Origin: Phascolomyces articulosus
Lineage: Eukaryota > Mucoromycota > Mucoromycetes > Mucorales > Lichtheimiaceae
DNA: 64,000 bases
Assembly (NCBI GenBank): GCA_025677815.1
Contig: JAIXMP010000007.1
Location: 62,001-126,000, forward strand
Direction: 5' to 3'
Shown here: positions 1 to 11,897 of the stretch, piece by piece
Position numbering within the stretch: position 1 is the stretch's first letter
Layout: the number at the start of each line of letters is the position of its first letter
Notes under the pieces: model-generated
The model's input: the letters and a program-made list of their open reading frames with translations, nothing else
The model's database searches: none
Told to the model about the DNA's origin: nothing
Translations under genes and position numbers: made by a program

Positions 1-3000
1 GAAATTGTTCATAGTGTATTAAATCGTAAAATACCACCTTTACATCAGGTGCGCACAGACGTTCCCGTTGTCATATCCTCTATTATTGAAAAACTCACCA
101 ATAAGGTATGCATTTATTGCTTTGTTGTCACTTTCTCTTTTGGTCATATTAAATAACTTTTGATATTTTTCTATATTAGTCACCTGATGAAAGATATTCA
201 AGTGCACATGGTTTAAGAGAAGATTTGAAGGAATGTCAACGCCAATTGAAACGTGATAAGGTACAAAAAAGAATAATAATCAGCTGGTTTACATGAAAAG
301 CCAAAAAAAGATGTGTGTGTATATTTGGTAATATGACGTATTAACTTGTTCTATATAGCAAATTCAAGCATTTACATTAGGTCGAAATGATATTGCTAGT
401 GTATTTACATTACCTAATGCCTGTTTCGGTCGACAAAAAGAAATTGAACATATCAGTATGATTATTCGAAAAACAGCCTATAATTGTGGGCATTTTGTTC
501 CACGTAGATCACGTCTGGATAGTAGTACAGTGAATTCTCTTTTAACACCTGTGGAAGTGGCAGACAAGAAACGATTATCCTTATTTAAACGTTTGAACAA
601 TACCAACAATAAACGGACCAGTACATTATTTAAACGACGTACCGAAACAGTAGCTATCTCTGGCAGTGCAGGTGTTGGTAAATAATATATATAAATGGAA
701 AAGGAATTAAAATGATGGGATGAGAAAACACAAGTTCAAGGGGAGATCTTAAAATTTTTTCAATATTATTATAGGAAAATCCACTTTATTACGACAAATC
801 CAACAAGTATCCCGAGAATATGGTTATATTGCAACAGCCAAATTCGATCGACGTAATCCAATGCCTTACGGATGTATTTTACGATGTATGAGCATCTTTT
901 TTAAACAAATATTAACGGAATTACCAAGTGAAGTGGATCGATTTGCCAATATGTTAAAAGAACAATTGGGACCCATTGCTCAGTTACCCATTTTATTATT
1001 GGATAATGTCCCTGAAATACGAATCTTATTAAGTGAAGCCAAAGATACACGATTATCAGCCGAATGTGATATTGGAGGAAGTGAAATAAAAATGCGATTT
1101 CATTCAGCATTTATTGAAATCTTTCAAGTCATGGTTCGTTATCGATTCGTTACTTTGGTAAGTTTTAATTTTTGTCTAGAATCTTTGTGTGTATCTGGTA
1201 GAATTCGTTCTCTTCACTAATCTAAACTCCATTGAAAAAAGTTTCTCGAAGATCTACACCAAGCAGGTAATGTTCGTGTAACGTTACACGATGACAACAA
1301 ACAATTATTAAACAAGAACAGAACTAACGTTATCATCCATTTATTTTTCTGTGTAACTTGAAAAAAATAATAGATGATGCATCGATTGAATTATTAGAAT
1401 CATTAATTTCTGCACGACTCAACTTTCTTGTGATTATTACTTATCGACGCTCCGAATTATGTGAATCCGTCAACAAATTATTACAAAATGAAAATGCTGC
1501 CGTCTCTTATGTTAAATTGGAAAATCTTGAAAAGGATGCCTTAATGGAATTAGTACGCACACCCATGCATCGAACAGAAGAAATTGATGGTGTCCTTTTA
1601 CAACCTTTGGTCGATTTTATCTATCAAAAAACACGAGGAAATCCATTTTATGTATGTCAATTACTTGCTACGTTGGAAAAGAAGGGACTGTTATTCTTCA
1701 CTTGGGAACAAGGACGTTGGGAATATAATATTCAAGAAATTGAAAAGGCGTTGTTGAATGAAATGGGAGAAAAGAATCAAGATATCAATGTGGAATTTTT
1801 GGTACGTCGACTCAAGGAATTACCCCGCGATGGACGTAAATTTGTGAAATGGGCTTCGTTTATTGGAAACAATTTCTCATTCGAAACCGTACGACATTTG
1901 ATGATGGAATGTGAAAATGATACCAGTTCAGCATCGGAAATGGATAGTGATAATGATATGGATATGGAAGAATTCTCACCCATGTCCACCTCACCACGGA
2001 AAGAAGCACCCATGGAAATGCGACAAAGAACGGACGCAATTAATGGATTACAATCAGCTCTTCAACAGGGTTTTATCGAAGCGTTTTCGAATGATGAATT
2101 TGGATTTAGTCACGATCGATATTCTCAAGCAGCCATGATGCTTGCCAAACCAGAAAAGCGAGACGTATTGCATCTAAAAATTGCATTGTATTTTATGGAT
2201 AAACCCAATGTCGATACGTTTTGGGTAGCTGATCATCTCAAGGCAGCATTACATTTGATCAAAGGATATGACAAGAAAACCAAACAACGTGCACTTCTCA
2301 TTCAAGCAGGCAATAAAGCTTATGGTTCAGGTGCTCATAATTTGGCTTATTCTTACTATGCTAGTGCTCAAGAGTTGTTAAGCCAAGACCCATGGACTGA
2401 TGGACATGATAGCAATTACCAAGAAACGTTACACTTGTATACTCGCCTTGCCGAGATTAGCTGGTTTATGGGATACGATATCACACCCGATTTACTCAAT
2501 ACCATTTTCAAAAATGCCAAATCGGCCATTGATCGTGCAGCAGCTTATCGAATTCAGCATCGTTATCATTTTTCACGCAAAGAACATCAAAAGAAATCAT
2601 CCATCCTACTCGAATGTCTCGCGGAACTTGGTATTGAAAACGTACGTTTGGATTTATCAGGGGACGAGTTACGCAATCTGTATGAAGAAACACGTAGCGA
2701 AGTACTTGCTGTTGGATTAGATAAGGTTTCCGATCTTCCTGTATGTGATAGTCGATTGATTCGTACCCGATTATCTATTTTGGAAGAAGTATGTCTTTGG
2801 GCTTACTGGATGAATGACACCAAGGCCATTTTATCCATTGGATCTCGATTTGTATTGATGACATTGCAACATGGTACATCCCCTACCACTGGTGTTGGGT
2901 TTGTCTATTTTGGTATTGCAGCAATGCAGTTGTTCAAGGCCTATGAATTTGGAGAACAGATTGGTGCTATTGGTGTCTCATTGTGTGACAAGTATGGTGG

Positions 3001-6000
3001 ACATTCCGAATCTGGTCGTGCTCGATATCTTTACGGTGCATTCCTCAGTTCATGGAAACATCATTACAGAGATGCCATGCCATTGTTCCGCCAATCACTC
3101 AAACAGAGTCTTTTGGGTGGCGACCGAATTTATGCTACCTTTTCTCATTTACATATTGTGATGGGTATGTTACTCAATAGTGAACACATGTCAGATACTT
3201 TACGGGAAGCCAAAATGTGTCTTGATGAAGTGACACGATGGAATGAATCGATTGGTGCCTCCATCTTGGTCACGACGATTATTCGAATGGTTTTGGCCTT
3301 CCAGGGTAAAACGTATTTGACGGAGGAAGGTATTTTGGATGACAAGGATTTCAAGGAAGAATCGTTTGTGGCGGAAATGTATGAACAAAATCCGGATTCT
3401 GGTTTACCCATGTTTTGGTATTATGCCTTGAAAACGATTGTCTTGGTGATTTATGGATATGATGAAGCAGCTTTCAAGATTGGTCATGAGTTTGCACAAT
3501 TGGCGGATATGCAGCCCTCCCATCGACATACCCATTTGATGTTGTTTTTCCATTGTCTGGCCATGATTCGTTTGGTACGAAGCGGTAAAGGAGATCGTGA
3601 TACGTTGATGAAACAGATCGAAAAGCACCATGAAACTTTACAACAATTTGCAAAGCATTCGTAAGTAATCCAATTATATGGAATGATTAAAAAATGGATG
3701 GGAAGGAATGGAAGATTCATAGAGTATGATATTAACTATATAATTTATATGGATAGACCTGAAAACTTACAAATGTTTGTTTCATTAATCGATGCCGAAC
3801 TTGCTTCCTTGACACCTGATATGCGACGCACGGAACAATTGTATGATTTGGCTATTGATCAAGCTAAACGTGGACAATGGGGATTCGAAACAAGTGTCAT
3901 GTATGAATTGGCGGGTGAGTATTATATTCGTTGTGGCGCTCGTCATGTCGGTGCATTATTGATTGACAAGGCTGTGGCTGGATATCGTCACCAAGGATGT
4001 TATGGTAAAGCCATTCAACTTGAACAACTTCATGCCAGCTCACGACAACCTAGCACTATCAGCCGTAGTATTCAAGTACAAACTGATACACATGTTGTTA
4101 GTCCAAGACGGGATTCATTTGGTGATATCAGTCTTTCCGAACCTTACTCAGTTGATGTTTCATCCAGTGCCCAAGCGTCCCCAGAAGAAACGTTACTCAC
4201 TTTGGATGTAGTGGATCTTGCCTCGATTTTAAAGAGTTCTCAAATCATTTCAAGTGAAATGAACTATGATTTATTGATGGGACAAATGCTTGGTGTATGT
4301 ATACTATTATTTTACAATATTTTTTTTCAAAAAAGAGGACAAAAGTTTTGTTTTGCTCACTGTATATTATGATAATAGATCATTTTGGAAAATTCTAGTG
4401 CTGAATCAGGTGTGATTATTATCCAAGAAAAGTCGCAAGATAAATCATGCTTTATGATTGTCGCTCGAGGTTCACAAGCGGAAGGTTGTGAGATTCTGAA
4501 ATCACCAGAACAATTGACAGAAGAACCCACATCCATGGTGAGCCGTGTGGCCCGCTATGCGATCCATACCCAAGAATCACTTCTTATTCCTGACATTCAC
4601 GAAGATCCACGCTTTTCCGATTTCGCAACCGTTCCCAAATCGGTGATTTGTGTTCCCATTACACATAAATCTGCCATTGTTGGATGTATTTATATCGAAG
4701 GTGCTGTAGGATCCATGACCGCCCGCCACGAAGTCGTATTACGATTATTATCCCAACAGATTGGTATTTCTGTCACCAACGCCGTTCTTTTCAAGGGAGT
4801 CCAAACAGCTACCTTAGCTAATATGCGTATGATTGAAAACCAAAAGGCAGCACTGGAGGAAGCGCGCAAGAGCAAAGAAGCGGCTTTACGTGCCATGAAA
4901 CTCAAGGCAGACTTTTTGGCCAACATGTCTCATGAATTGCGTACACCCTTTTCTGGTTTTTACGGTATGATTTCACTCTTGTCAGAAACATCCTTGGATC
5001 CTGAACAATCCGATATTGTGCATACAGCCAAAGAAAGCTGTGAAATGCTTCTCAAGATCATTGACGATTTGCTCAACTTTTCCAAATTGGAAGCAGGTAA
5101 AGTCGTCCCTGATTTGGGTCCTTTGGTCGTGGAAGAATTGATTGCTGATACATTTGAAATTTTGAGTTCGTTGGCTGCTCGTAAAGGTTTGGAATTGGCT
5201 TATATTGTGGAGCCAAATGTACCTGAAACGGTCACTGGTGATTCGTCTCGTTTACGACAAATATTGACCAATCTTTTGGGCAATGCCATCAAGTTTACTC
5301 ATGAAGGTGGTGTAGTTATCAAATGTTGTCTCGATGAAGAATTAAACGATGATCATGTCCGACTCAAATTTGAAGTCATCGATACGGGTATTGGTATTGA
5401 TCGTGAACAACAACGAAATCTATTTGAACCTTTCTCACAAGTGGATGGCAGCACAACACGTATGTATGGTGGCACAGGTCTTGGTTTGTCCATCTGTTTA
5501 CAGCTTGTACGATTAATGGGTGGTAACATCGGTGTTATTTCACAAATTGACAAGGGATCCAATTTTTGGTTCTCTGTGATGGTCAAACGTGTCGAAAAGG
5601 AAGCCGAGGAAGCTCGACCTACACCCAGTTTACAATTGAAACAGAGTAGTATTCTTATGACAACCAACCAAGATGCTACAGCCAATATGATGCGAGCACT
5701 TTTAGCAGATCTGAACTTGAAACGTAACACCACCGATATGCAACATGCCATTGCACAAGCATTGCAAGAACGTCATGATATTTTATTGTTGGACATTCCA
5801 CCCATGCCCAATAGTTATATTGCACAACAATTACAAAGCGTCGATGACGATCCAGAATGTGATTTACATATCATTCTTCTTTATACACCTGCTACAGAAG
5901 GACACAAAGTTGCTGCCGAAGCGACAAATTCTGCATCCGATCGTCGTGGGCGTATTGTCAAAATGGCCAAACCTGCGCGACGTGCTAAACTATTACGTGT

Positions 6001-6718
6001 CCTGGAACAAGTTCTTAGCCAACCACGTTTGACTATCCAAACATCCTCTCTTCAGCAACAGCAACAACATCCTGCACCACAACCTACGCCTGCTGCTACA
6101 CCAACACCTATCACAACACCCACACCTATCAAGACAGCATCTGCACCCACCAGTAAAATGGCAGAATACTTTAGTCCAGAAGAATTGGAATGGTTCAAGG
6201 AAAAACCAGTATTGATTGCAGAAGATAATATGGTAGCTCAAAAACTATTACGAAAACAACTGGAAAAAATGGGATTTATTGTAGAAAGCGCAAACAATGG
6301 CGAAGAAGCCATTCAATTATGGCAACAACGACCTGAGAATCACTTTGTGATTGGTTTCTTTGACCATCATATGCCAAAATGTGATGGAGTAGAAGCAACG
6401 CGACAAATTCGACAACTTGAAGAAGAAAATTTCAAGAATGATGACTGTGAGGAGGATGATCCCAATGTTAGCGGGGGTGGTGATTCTAGTATAGCCGTTT
6501 GTAACGGAAACAACAGTACCACGGGTAGCACTCATAGTGAAGCTAGCCGATTACCTATCATTGCCCTTACAGCCGATGTACAATCCACTGCTCAAGATAT
6601 ATGTCTTGGTGCAGGCATGGATGGCTATTTGACCAAACCCTTAATTCCCAAAGATCTTGCATCAACTTTAAGAAGACTTTGTCCTTCACTTCAAGAATTA
6701 CAACCACAACAATCGTAA
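1..6718 (+). CDS. Hybrid histidine kinase (kinase-like / AAA ATPase / GAF / HisKA / HATPase / receiver), 5' end outside window
   Basis: Two-component sensor resembling fungal group X hybrid kinases (Mak2/Mak3/Chk1 type), expected to signal to a phosphotransfer protein and a stress MAPK path. The gene enters the window already open. Joined exons read without a break: 1-105, 180-260, 359-677, 775-1157, 1242-1266, 1374-3660, 3757-4294, 4379-6718, about 2,025 visible residues. Order: tail of a Ser/Thr-kinase-like domain; P-loop ATPase with Walker A GSAGVGKST, itself split by an intron, and Walker B LFLED; a long helical region with TPR-like character; a GAF domain near 4400-4800; the H-box MSHELRTP with its histidine codon at 4931-4933; ATP-binding boxes NAIKFT and GGTGLGLSI; and a receiver with EDN at 6220 and the phospho-acceptor Asp in FDHHMP (6362-6364), plus the TKP lysine. 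The receiver carries an acidic Ser/Asn-rich insert (about 6420-6540). A receiver-like middle stretch (5640-6020) is degenerate. The family call is secure; the input signal is unknown. Confidence 0.93.
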
Positions 6719-7477
6719 AAAAAAACGATATGAATTATAACAACACCAATTAACAAATATATTTTATACGATACTACTCCTCTCCATTATATTTTTTTGT
6801 TAGAAAAAGATTTCTCTCTCATTCACACACTATTATTTACACACTTTACACTCGCATTTATATAACACAAAAAGCTTTCTTTTTTTCCTTTCTGTATTTT
6901 TATTATCTTCTTATTGTACATTGTTTTTTTTTCTTGCATCCACACGTTCCCTCTCTCGTAAAAAATATAATAATAATACCTTTTTGCATCATTTAAATAT
7001 TCAAATAAGTCCCTATATTGAACAAAAGTTATATTTATATATTGTTATTGTTTTTAGCAAAAAGTCCATGTTAGTAGTATAGAATTGGATTAGTTATTTA
7101 GGTTTTAAGCATTTGAACCAGCTTTCTGGACCTTGTTAGGATTATGTGATACAATCGAATATCCCATATAAAGCAATGCATTCAAAAAAAAAAAGACAAA
7201 TAATGAGTAAATCGATATATAATATGTTTCTTTTATTCACAATGAGATCCTCGTGATAATAGACTATGATAGCTTCGAAAGACAAGCAAGCTTGCAAAAT
7301 TCTAGGCTTGGTTATCTATCAATAGCCAATAAGTAACACGAGGAGCCTACCAAGGGATTTGATGGGTACACAAGGAATACATGTTAAAACCAAGTGGTTA
7401 CGATTTATTGTGGCTCTGCTCTACCACATGATACTTTTTCAAGAAGTCAAAATGACGTTCTATAGATTAATAGTGAC
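6719..7477. other. Intergenic DNA, no gene seen
   Basis: AT-rich DNA with T runs, the 3' flank of the histidine kinase. Between about 7120 and 7470 base composition is less skewed and short coding-like stretches appear on the minus strand, broken by stops. It could be the decayed continuation of the small ORF at 7478-7762. Nothing is recognisable. Confidence 0.5.
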
Positions 7478-7762
7478 TCATATATCAGTCAACGTGTTGC
7501 TGAGCAATGTGTAAAAGTCCTTATCCAGGTACGTCAATAAGGCGCAGTAATCTTTTGGAGAGATGATGATGGTTCGATCTTTTAGGATGACACATATTCT
7601 GTCCTCAATTTTACTATGAGGGAATGGGAAGAGAAGTTTTCTAGCAGAGTTATCAAATAGTGAAAATGATGGCACCGCATTCCATACTACATATTCTACA
7701 TCGTCATCCATTATAACAACAACAATATAAAATGCTATAGTTACATAGCAAAATTTCGACAT
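7478..7762 (-). CDS. Small hypothetical protein, 94 aa
   Basis: An uninterrupted reading frame from a true ATG (7760-7762) to TGA. The protein begins with a hydrophobic stretch (residues about 5-18), then a mixed, soluble-looking body ending LLSNTLTDI. Codon use and amino-acid mix look more like coding DNA than the surrounding AT-rich spacer. I do not recognise a family. It may be an intact small gene, one exon of a larger gene, or the surviving part of a decayed gene, since coding-like but interrupted DNA continues downstream to about 7120. Confidence 0.35.
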   Translation of the reverse strand: MSKFCYVTIAFYIVVVIMDDDVEYVVWNAVPSFSLFDNSARKLLFPFPHSKIEDRICVILKDRTIIISPKDYCALLTYLDKDFYTLLSNTLTDI

Positions 7763-7981
7763 TGTTTATACAGAATTCAATGACCAACAGTATACATAAA
7801 AATATTAATATGCATGTGTTTGCGGTCATGATTTTTTAATGAACACAAAAAAAAAAATAATCATACAAAAAAAAAGGACAACTTGTTAAACCAATGATTG
7901 AAAGAAAATAATGTAAAAAAAATGCACATGTGAAATGAAAAATAGAGGTAGAGAAGCATAATAAATAGCTATCCTTCCACA

Positions 7982-9506
7982 TTAGGCATCCTCTTGTTGG
8001 ATATCATCTTCAGCCTTTCGCTTTTCACCAGTAGAAGGTTCAGGGGCACTTTCACCAGCAAATTCCTTTGATTCATCATCTACATATATAAAAACTCATT
8101 AGTAAATTCATATTCATCCATCATCCTTGACATAAATTATCTCAAAAAAAAAAAAAGAAAGAGGGACGATACTTTACTATTTGCCGCAAAGAATTTAACA
8201 TCAACTGACTTATCCTTTAACTCATATGCTACCTTACGGGATACTTTCTTTGATAACAAAACAAAACCTGAACCATCCTCCTTCTTGATAATTGTTTCAA
8301 CATCATCTTTACCAACCAATTCCTTAATTTGTTCTTCAGTGACATCTTTGGCGTTTTTGAACTTGAGCAAACGGTAATTGGCATCCTTATAATTGTCATT
8401 GTTGTTGCGTTTGTTGCCTCGGTTGTTATTGTCACGGAACTTCTTGTTACCGTTGTTGAAGTGACCCTTGCCACCATCACGTTCATACTTGAATGCATTA
8501 AACTTTTTATTATTATTGAATTTTGTCTTAGGCTCGTTTCTGTACTTTTCGGATTTTTCATCAAGATATTGACGCCTTATTTTTTTTTTGTTTATCCATT
8601 TTATCATTAGCAAAAGATCAAAAAAATCCCCTCTTTTTTTTCATTTCATTTAACAAAAAAAGCGACTTACTTTGTCTTCAAAAGAAGATCCTTGCCTTCA
8701 TATTGCAATGATTTGGCAGCAACTTCTTCAGCAGTTGAAATATTGTCAAATTCGATATAAACGCTACCCTAATAATATAATCTTGTTTTAGAAACAAAAA
8801 ATTACCCCCCTTCTTTTTATCCATCTCATTCCATTTTTATTTTTACCTTGAAAACAGAGGGACGTGCATCCGTTTTTCTGAGACGAACAGCAAGAACTTT
8901 ACCATGTTCTTGGAAAAATTCTTCAATCTTATCTTGAAGTTCGATCAACGCGTCTATAGGCTTTTCAGCACCTTCATCCACCAAGGGGAATCCTTTCTAT
9001 AGTTGATATACCGAAAGAGTCATCAGTATCTACATCCACGTTTGTCTATACACGTATATATATATATATATAATTTTATGAACAGGATCCAACTCTATAG
9101 ACAACTTACAGCATAAATGGATCGTGAAACAAAGTTTTGTTCAACCAAGGGCTTGGTACGACGAATATGATCGCCAGCCTCATTTAATTCAACAAGATCA
9201 GAATCGCCCGATCGCAAAGCAGAAACAACTTGTTCTTGATCTTCTGTAATCATTTTCATTTTTTTGAATCCTGCAACAGTTTCCAATGGGATCCCTATTA
9301 TTATACAAAGTGTGTTACTTTTTTTTCTGAGTGGCCAGTCGTTTATCTCTTTTGGGTAACGTGTCAAAAATAACACTTGTAATAATAAAGTACTTACAGC
9401 CTTCACTGTTTTTCTTGGACAAAAAGTACAAGAATTTATCAAAGGGAAAGTTGGAGTCACTAAAGTAAAAATCGACTTGCTTTCTGATCTTGGCAGGAAC
9501 GTCCAT
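7982..9506 (-). CDS. La (lupus antigen) RNA-binding protein
   Basis: La binds the 3' oligo-U tail of nascent RNA polymerase III transcripts, protecting and folding tRNA precursors in the nucleus. Six exons read on the minus strand from ATG 9504-9506 to TAA 7982-7984, about 345 aa. The N-terminus is a La motif (QVDFYFSDSNF, then GWIPLETV with a codon split by intron 1, then IRRTKPL). An RRM follows (residues about 98-180; VRLRKTDARPSVFKGSVYIEF). Next comes a basic Asn/Gly/Arg-rich linker (NNNRGNKRNNN) and a C-terminal RRM-like or xRRM region (about 8180-8360). The end is short and acidic. The internal stretch at 8137-8177 is intron: frame continuity requires the donor at 8177. Divergent from the FAM192A-like gene with a short shared upstream region. 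Confidence 0.92.
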
Positions 9507-9682
9507 GGTTGTATAAGTTATGAAAGCTGTGAAAGCTTGTGTTGTAAAAAAAAAAAAAAAAAAAGGCAAAAAAAAATTCTTTTGGATATTTGAAGTTGAA
9601 AAAAACTCCGTTGCTTGGAAACCTGTGTCATTTTTCTAATTCTTCTTCTGGTATCCTAAACACACCAAAAATAAAAAATAAA
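9507..9682. promoter_or_regulatory. Shared divergent upstream region of La and the FAM192A-like gene
   Basis: Only 176 bp separate the start codons of two divergently read genes, so both promoters must lie here or overlap the neighbouring 5' leader. The stretch contains a long A run (about 9546-9565) close to the La start. No clear TATA box was recognised. That it acts as a bidirectional promoter is inference from spacing. Confidence 0.5.
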
Positions 9683-10601
9683 ATGAAATTCGTTTCTCGT
9701 TCAGTCGTTGATCAGAATCAAGAGCAAGAGATTCCGAGAGATGGAGATCAAGAAGGTTAGAAATTTTATAAAAGAAAAGAGCTCTGACAACAAAAAAAGA
9801 ACAAAGCATGAGATATATACAATGAGTCGTTCTAGGGTTGTGTGGTTGCTTTTTTTTTATAATAAAAGACTTTAACGAATAAATGAATGAAATATTATAT
9901 TTATATAAAGCTGGAAGTAGCAGTACGCCGCAAGAAGATTACGATCCACGTACACTTTTTGAACGATTACAAGAACAAAAGACTATGAAAGAAGAATTAT
10001 TTCAGGAGCAAACTCGGTTAAGTAACTTGATTAAACGCGTTGATGACGAAGAAGCCGAATATTATCAAACCTTATCAGATGTTCAAGAAAGATTGGATTT
10101 GGAAAAGGCACAAAAGGAACGTGAAGAATTGGAAGCATTTAGAAAGTATGGATAAGCTTATTTTTTTTACAAGATTTTGCACCTTTATGCATTAAAAAAA
10201 TAACCACAGGCCATTCATTATTTGTGGTTCTTTCTCTCTATAGGGCAGTTGAACAAACACGACAAACAGAACCTACAGCAACAACAACTGCGGTTACTAG
10301 TAGTGCTACAGATACAACCACATCTACAAAAACTTCTTCAGCATCACAAAAAACCGGTCGACGTAAATCATCAAAGAATACATTGGAAGGATTAGTAGTT
10401 GTAAAAAAGAAGCGAACAGCAGATGAAAAGGATGAGGATAGTAATGATGGGGAAAACGATGATAAACATCAAGTGAAAAAAGCCAAATCAACAACCACGA
10501 CTGAGCCAAAAAAGAATACTGAACCATCTGAACCAAAGAAGACCGGATTGTCATCACTTATGGCGGCATATAGTAGTGATAGTGAAAGTGATGATGAGTA
10601 A
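9683..10601 (+). CDS. FAM192A / NIP30 / PSME3IP1-family nuclear protein
   Basis: In animals this family (PIP30/FAM192A) binds the PA28-gamma proteasome activator in the nucleus. The fungal role is not known to me. Three exons (9683-9755, 9911-10145, 10244-10601) join in frame to about 221 aa. The NIP30 signature is clear: an N-terminal FVSRSVVDQ stretch, then YDPRTLFERLQEQK followed by a charged coiled coil with DDEEAEYY (residues about 35-105). The middle is Thr/Ser/Lys-rich and low complexity with basic clusters (KKKR) that could be a nuclear signal. The C-terminus, SSLMAAYSSDSESDDE, is an acidic Ser-rich tail like the CK2-type sites at the end of the animal protein. The start is chosen at the only in-frame ATG ahead of the conserved block. 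Confidence 0.85.
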
Positions 10602-11897
10602 AAATCGAGGATCATGATTGCGTTTATTACTGCTGGGCAAAAAAAAACAACAAAGAGGGATTCATCTTGTATATATCATTCATTTCATTCATTATGTTCC
10701 ATTATTTTATAATGATAATAATATAACCAATTAAAAAGTGACAATTATTTTACTGCGTTAAGACGTATTTCAATACTATATATTATATGAATCACAATCC
10801 ACAAAGCTATTAACCTAATGTATTCGGCTATCTTTTGGCGGTGTTAAAGTGCCTGGCGCCAATCATATTAAAGGTTAAGAAATGGCACTTGGCCAATAAA
10901 ATGGTGATTTAACGTCGATACCAAGCTGGCGAAGCCTGGTGATTAATGCTACTAAGATCCCTCAACACGAATGGTCAATTTTTCAACAAACGTAGTAATT
11001 CCCTTAAATAAAATGTTGTCCGTAAACTCGAGTAATGGTTTATCGAAATAATCATTGCTTATAATAGAAGCAAAATATGATAATAACAGTATAATGGGAT
11101 TGAGAAAAAAATGGTAGTGGACCCAGTAGCAGTACACTAGTACGCAAAAATAATAAGAGTGTCGTCTGTTGGTGATGAAACTAACTGGGCAACTGTTGCA
11201 AGATAATTATTTTTCATAGTATACAACATATACGATAAAACCAAACGTAAAAATGAGCAACTTTTCTTTCCGCTCTGTTTTTTTTATATATTTAGTTTGC
11301 CAGTGTGAGAGACCAAGTACATCAAAATAATACTGTACCAACAAGTCAAAAAAAATAATTTATTTTAATAGTGTCACGTTAAAAAGCAACTCGAATCCTT
11401 TTGTAGGACATTTTTACGCCCCTTCCTATAACTAAAAAAGAGTGACAGGATTACATATAATAGACTTATGTGACTTTGTTGAGAAAATGAGCCTTTATTC
11501 ATCAAGAGTGGCATACCAACATCATTGTCTAGCGCAAATTCTTCATATAAATAAAAATAACGATGAAGTCATCCATTGGAAAAGAAACAATAACAAAAAC
11601 TATTATACTAGAGTATACTACTACTCATGGATATATATAGTATAGATATAATACTTTTAATATATTGGTACTTTTGAGCAAAATAAAATGATATAAAAAT
11701 AAATTGAATGAATGATACAAGGATGTGTTGCAAACAGTTTATAGAATGATAAGGTCTATTGAAGGGAGGGTAATGATGTATACAATGATAAGACAGGTAA
11801 AAATGAGGAAAGGGTATTGATTTCTGGTATAATAATGGAGGTCAAAATGAAGAAAGATAATGATGTATGGTGTGATATGCTGTTCGATGTATATGAA
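10602..11897. other. Intergenic DNA with short coding-like relics
   Basis: Mostly AT-rich. From about 10800 to 11140 the base composition is more balanced. The minus strand carries short coding-like stretches, for example one ending VEKLTIRVEGS at 10952, and another around 10870-10940, with stops between them. No family recognised; probably a gene relic. The rest, 11150-11897, shows nothing. Confidence 0.4.

Noticed and set aside
1358..1373. A TTG at 1358 as a start of an independent long protein (1358-3664)
   Set aside because: It lies in an intron. Splice sites on both sides join the ATPase Walker B segment in frame, so this is an internal exon of the histidine kinase beginning at 1374.
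3661..3756. Separate genes beginning at 3683 and 4385
   Set aside because: Donor/acceptor pairs at 3661/3756 and 4295/4378 restore one continuous frame (AKHS-PENLQ and QMLG-IILE).
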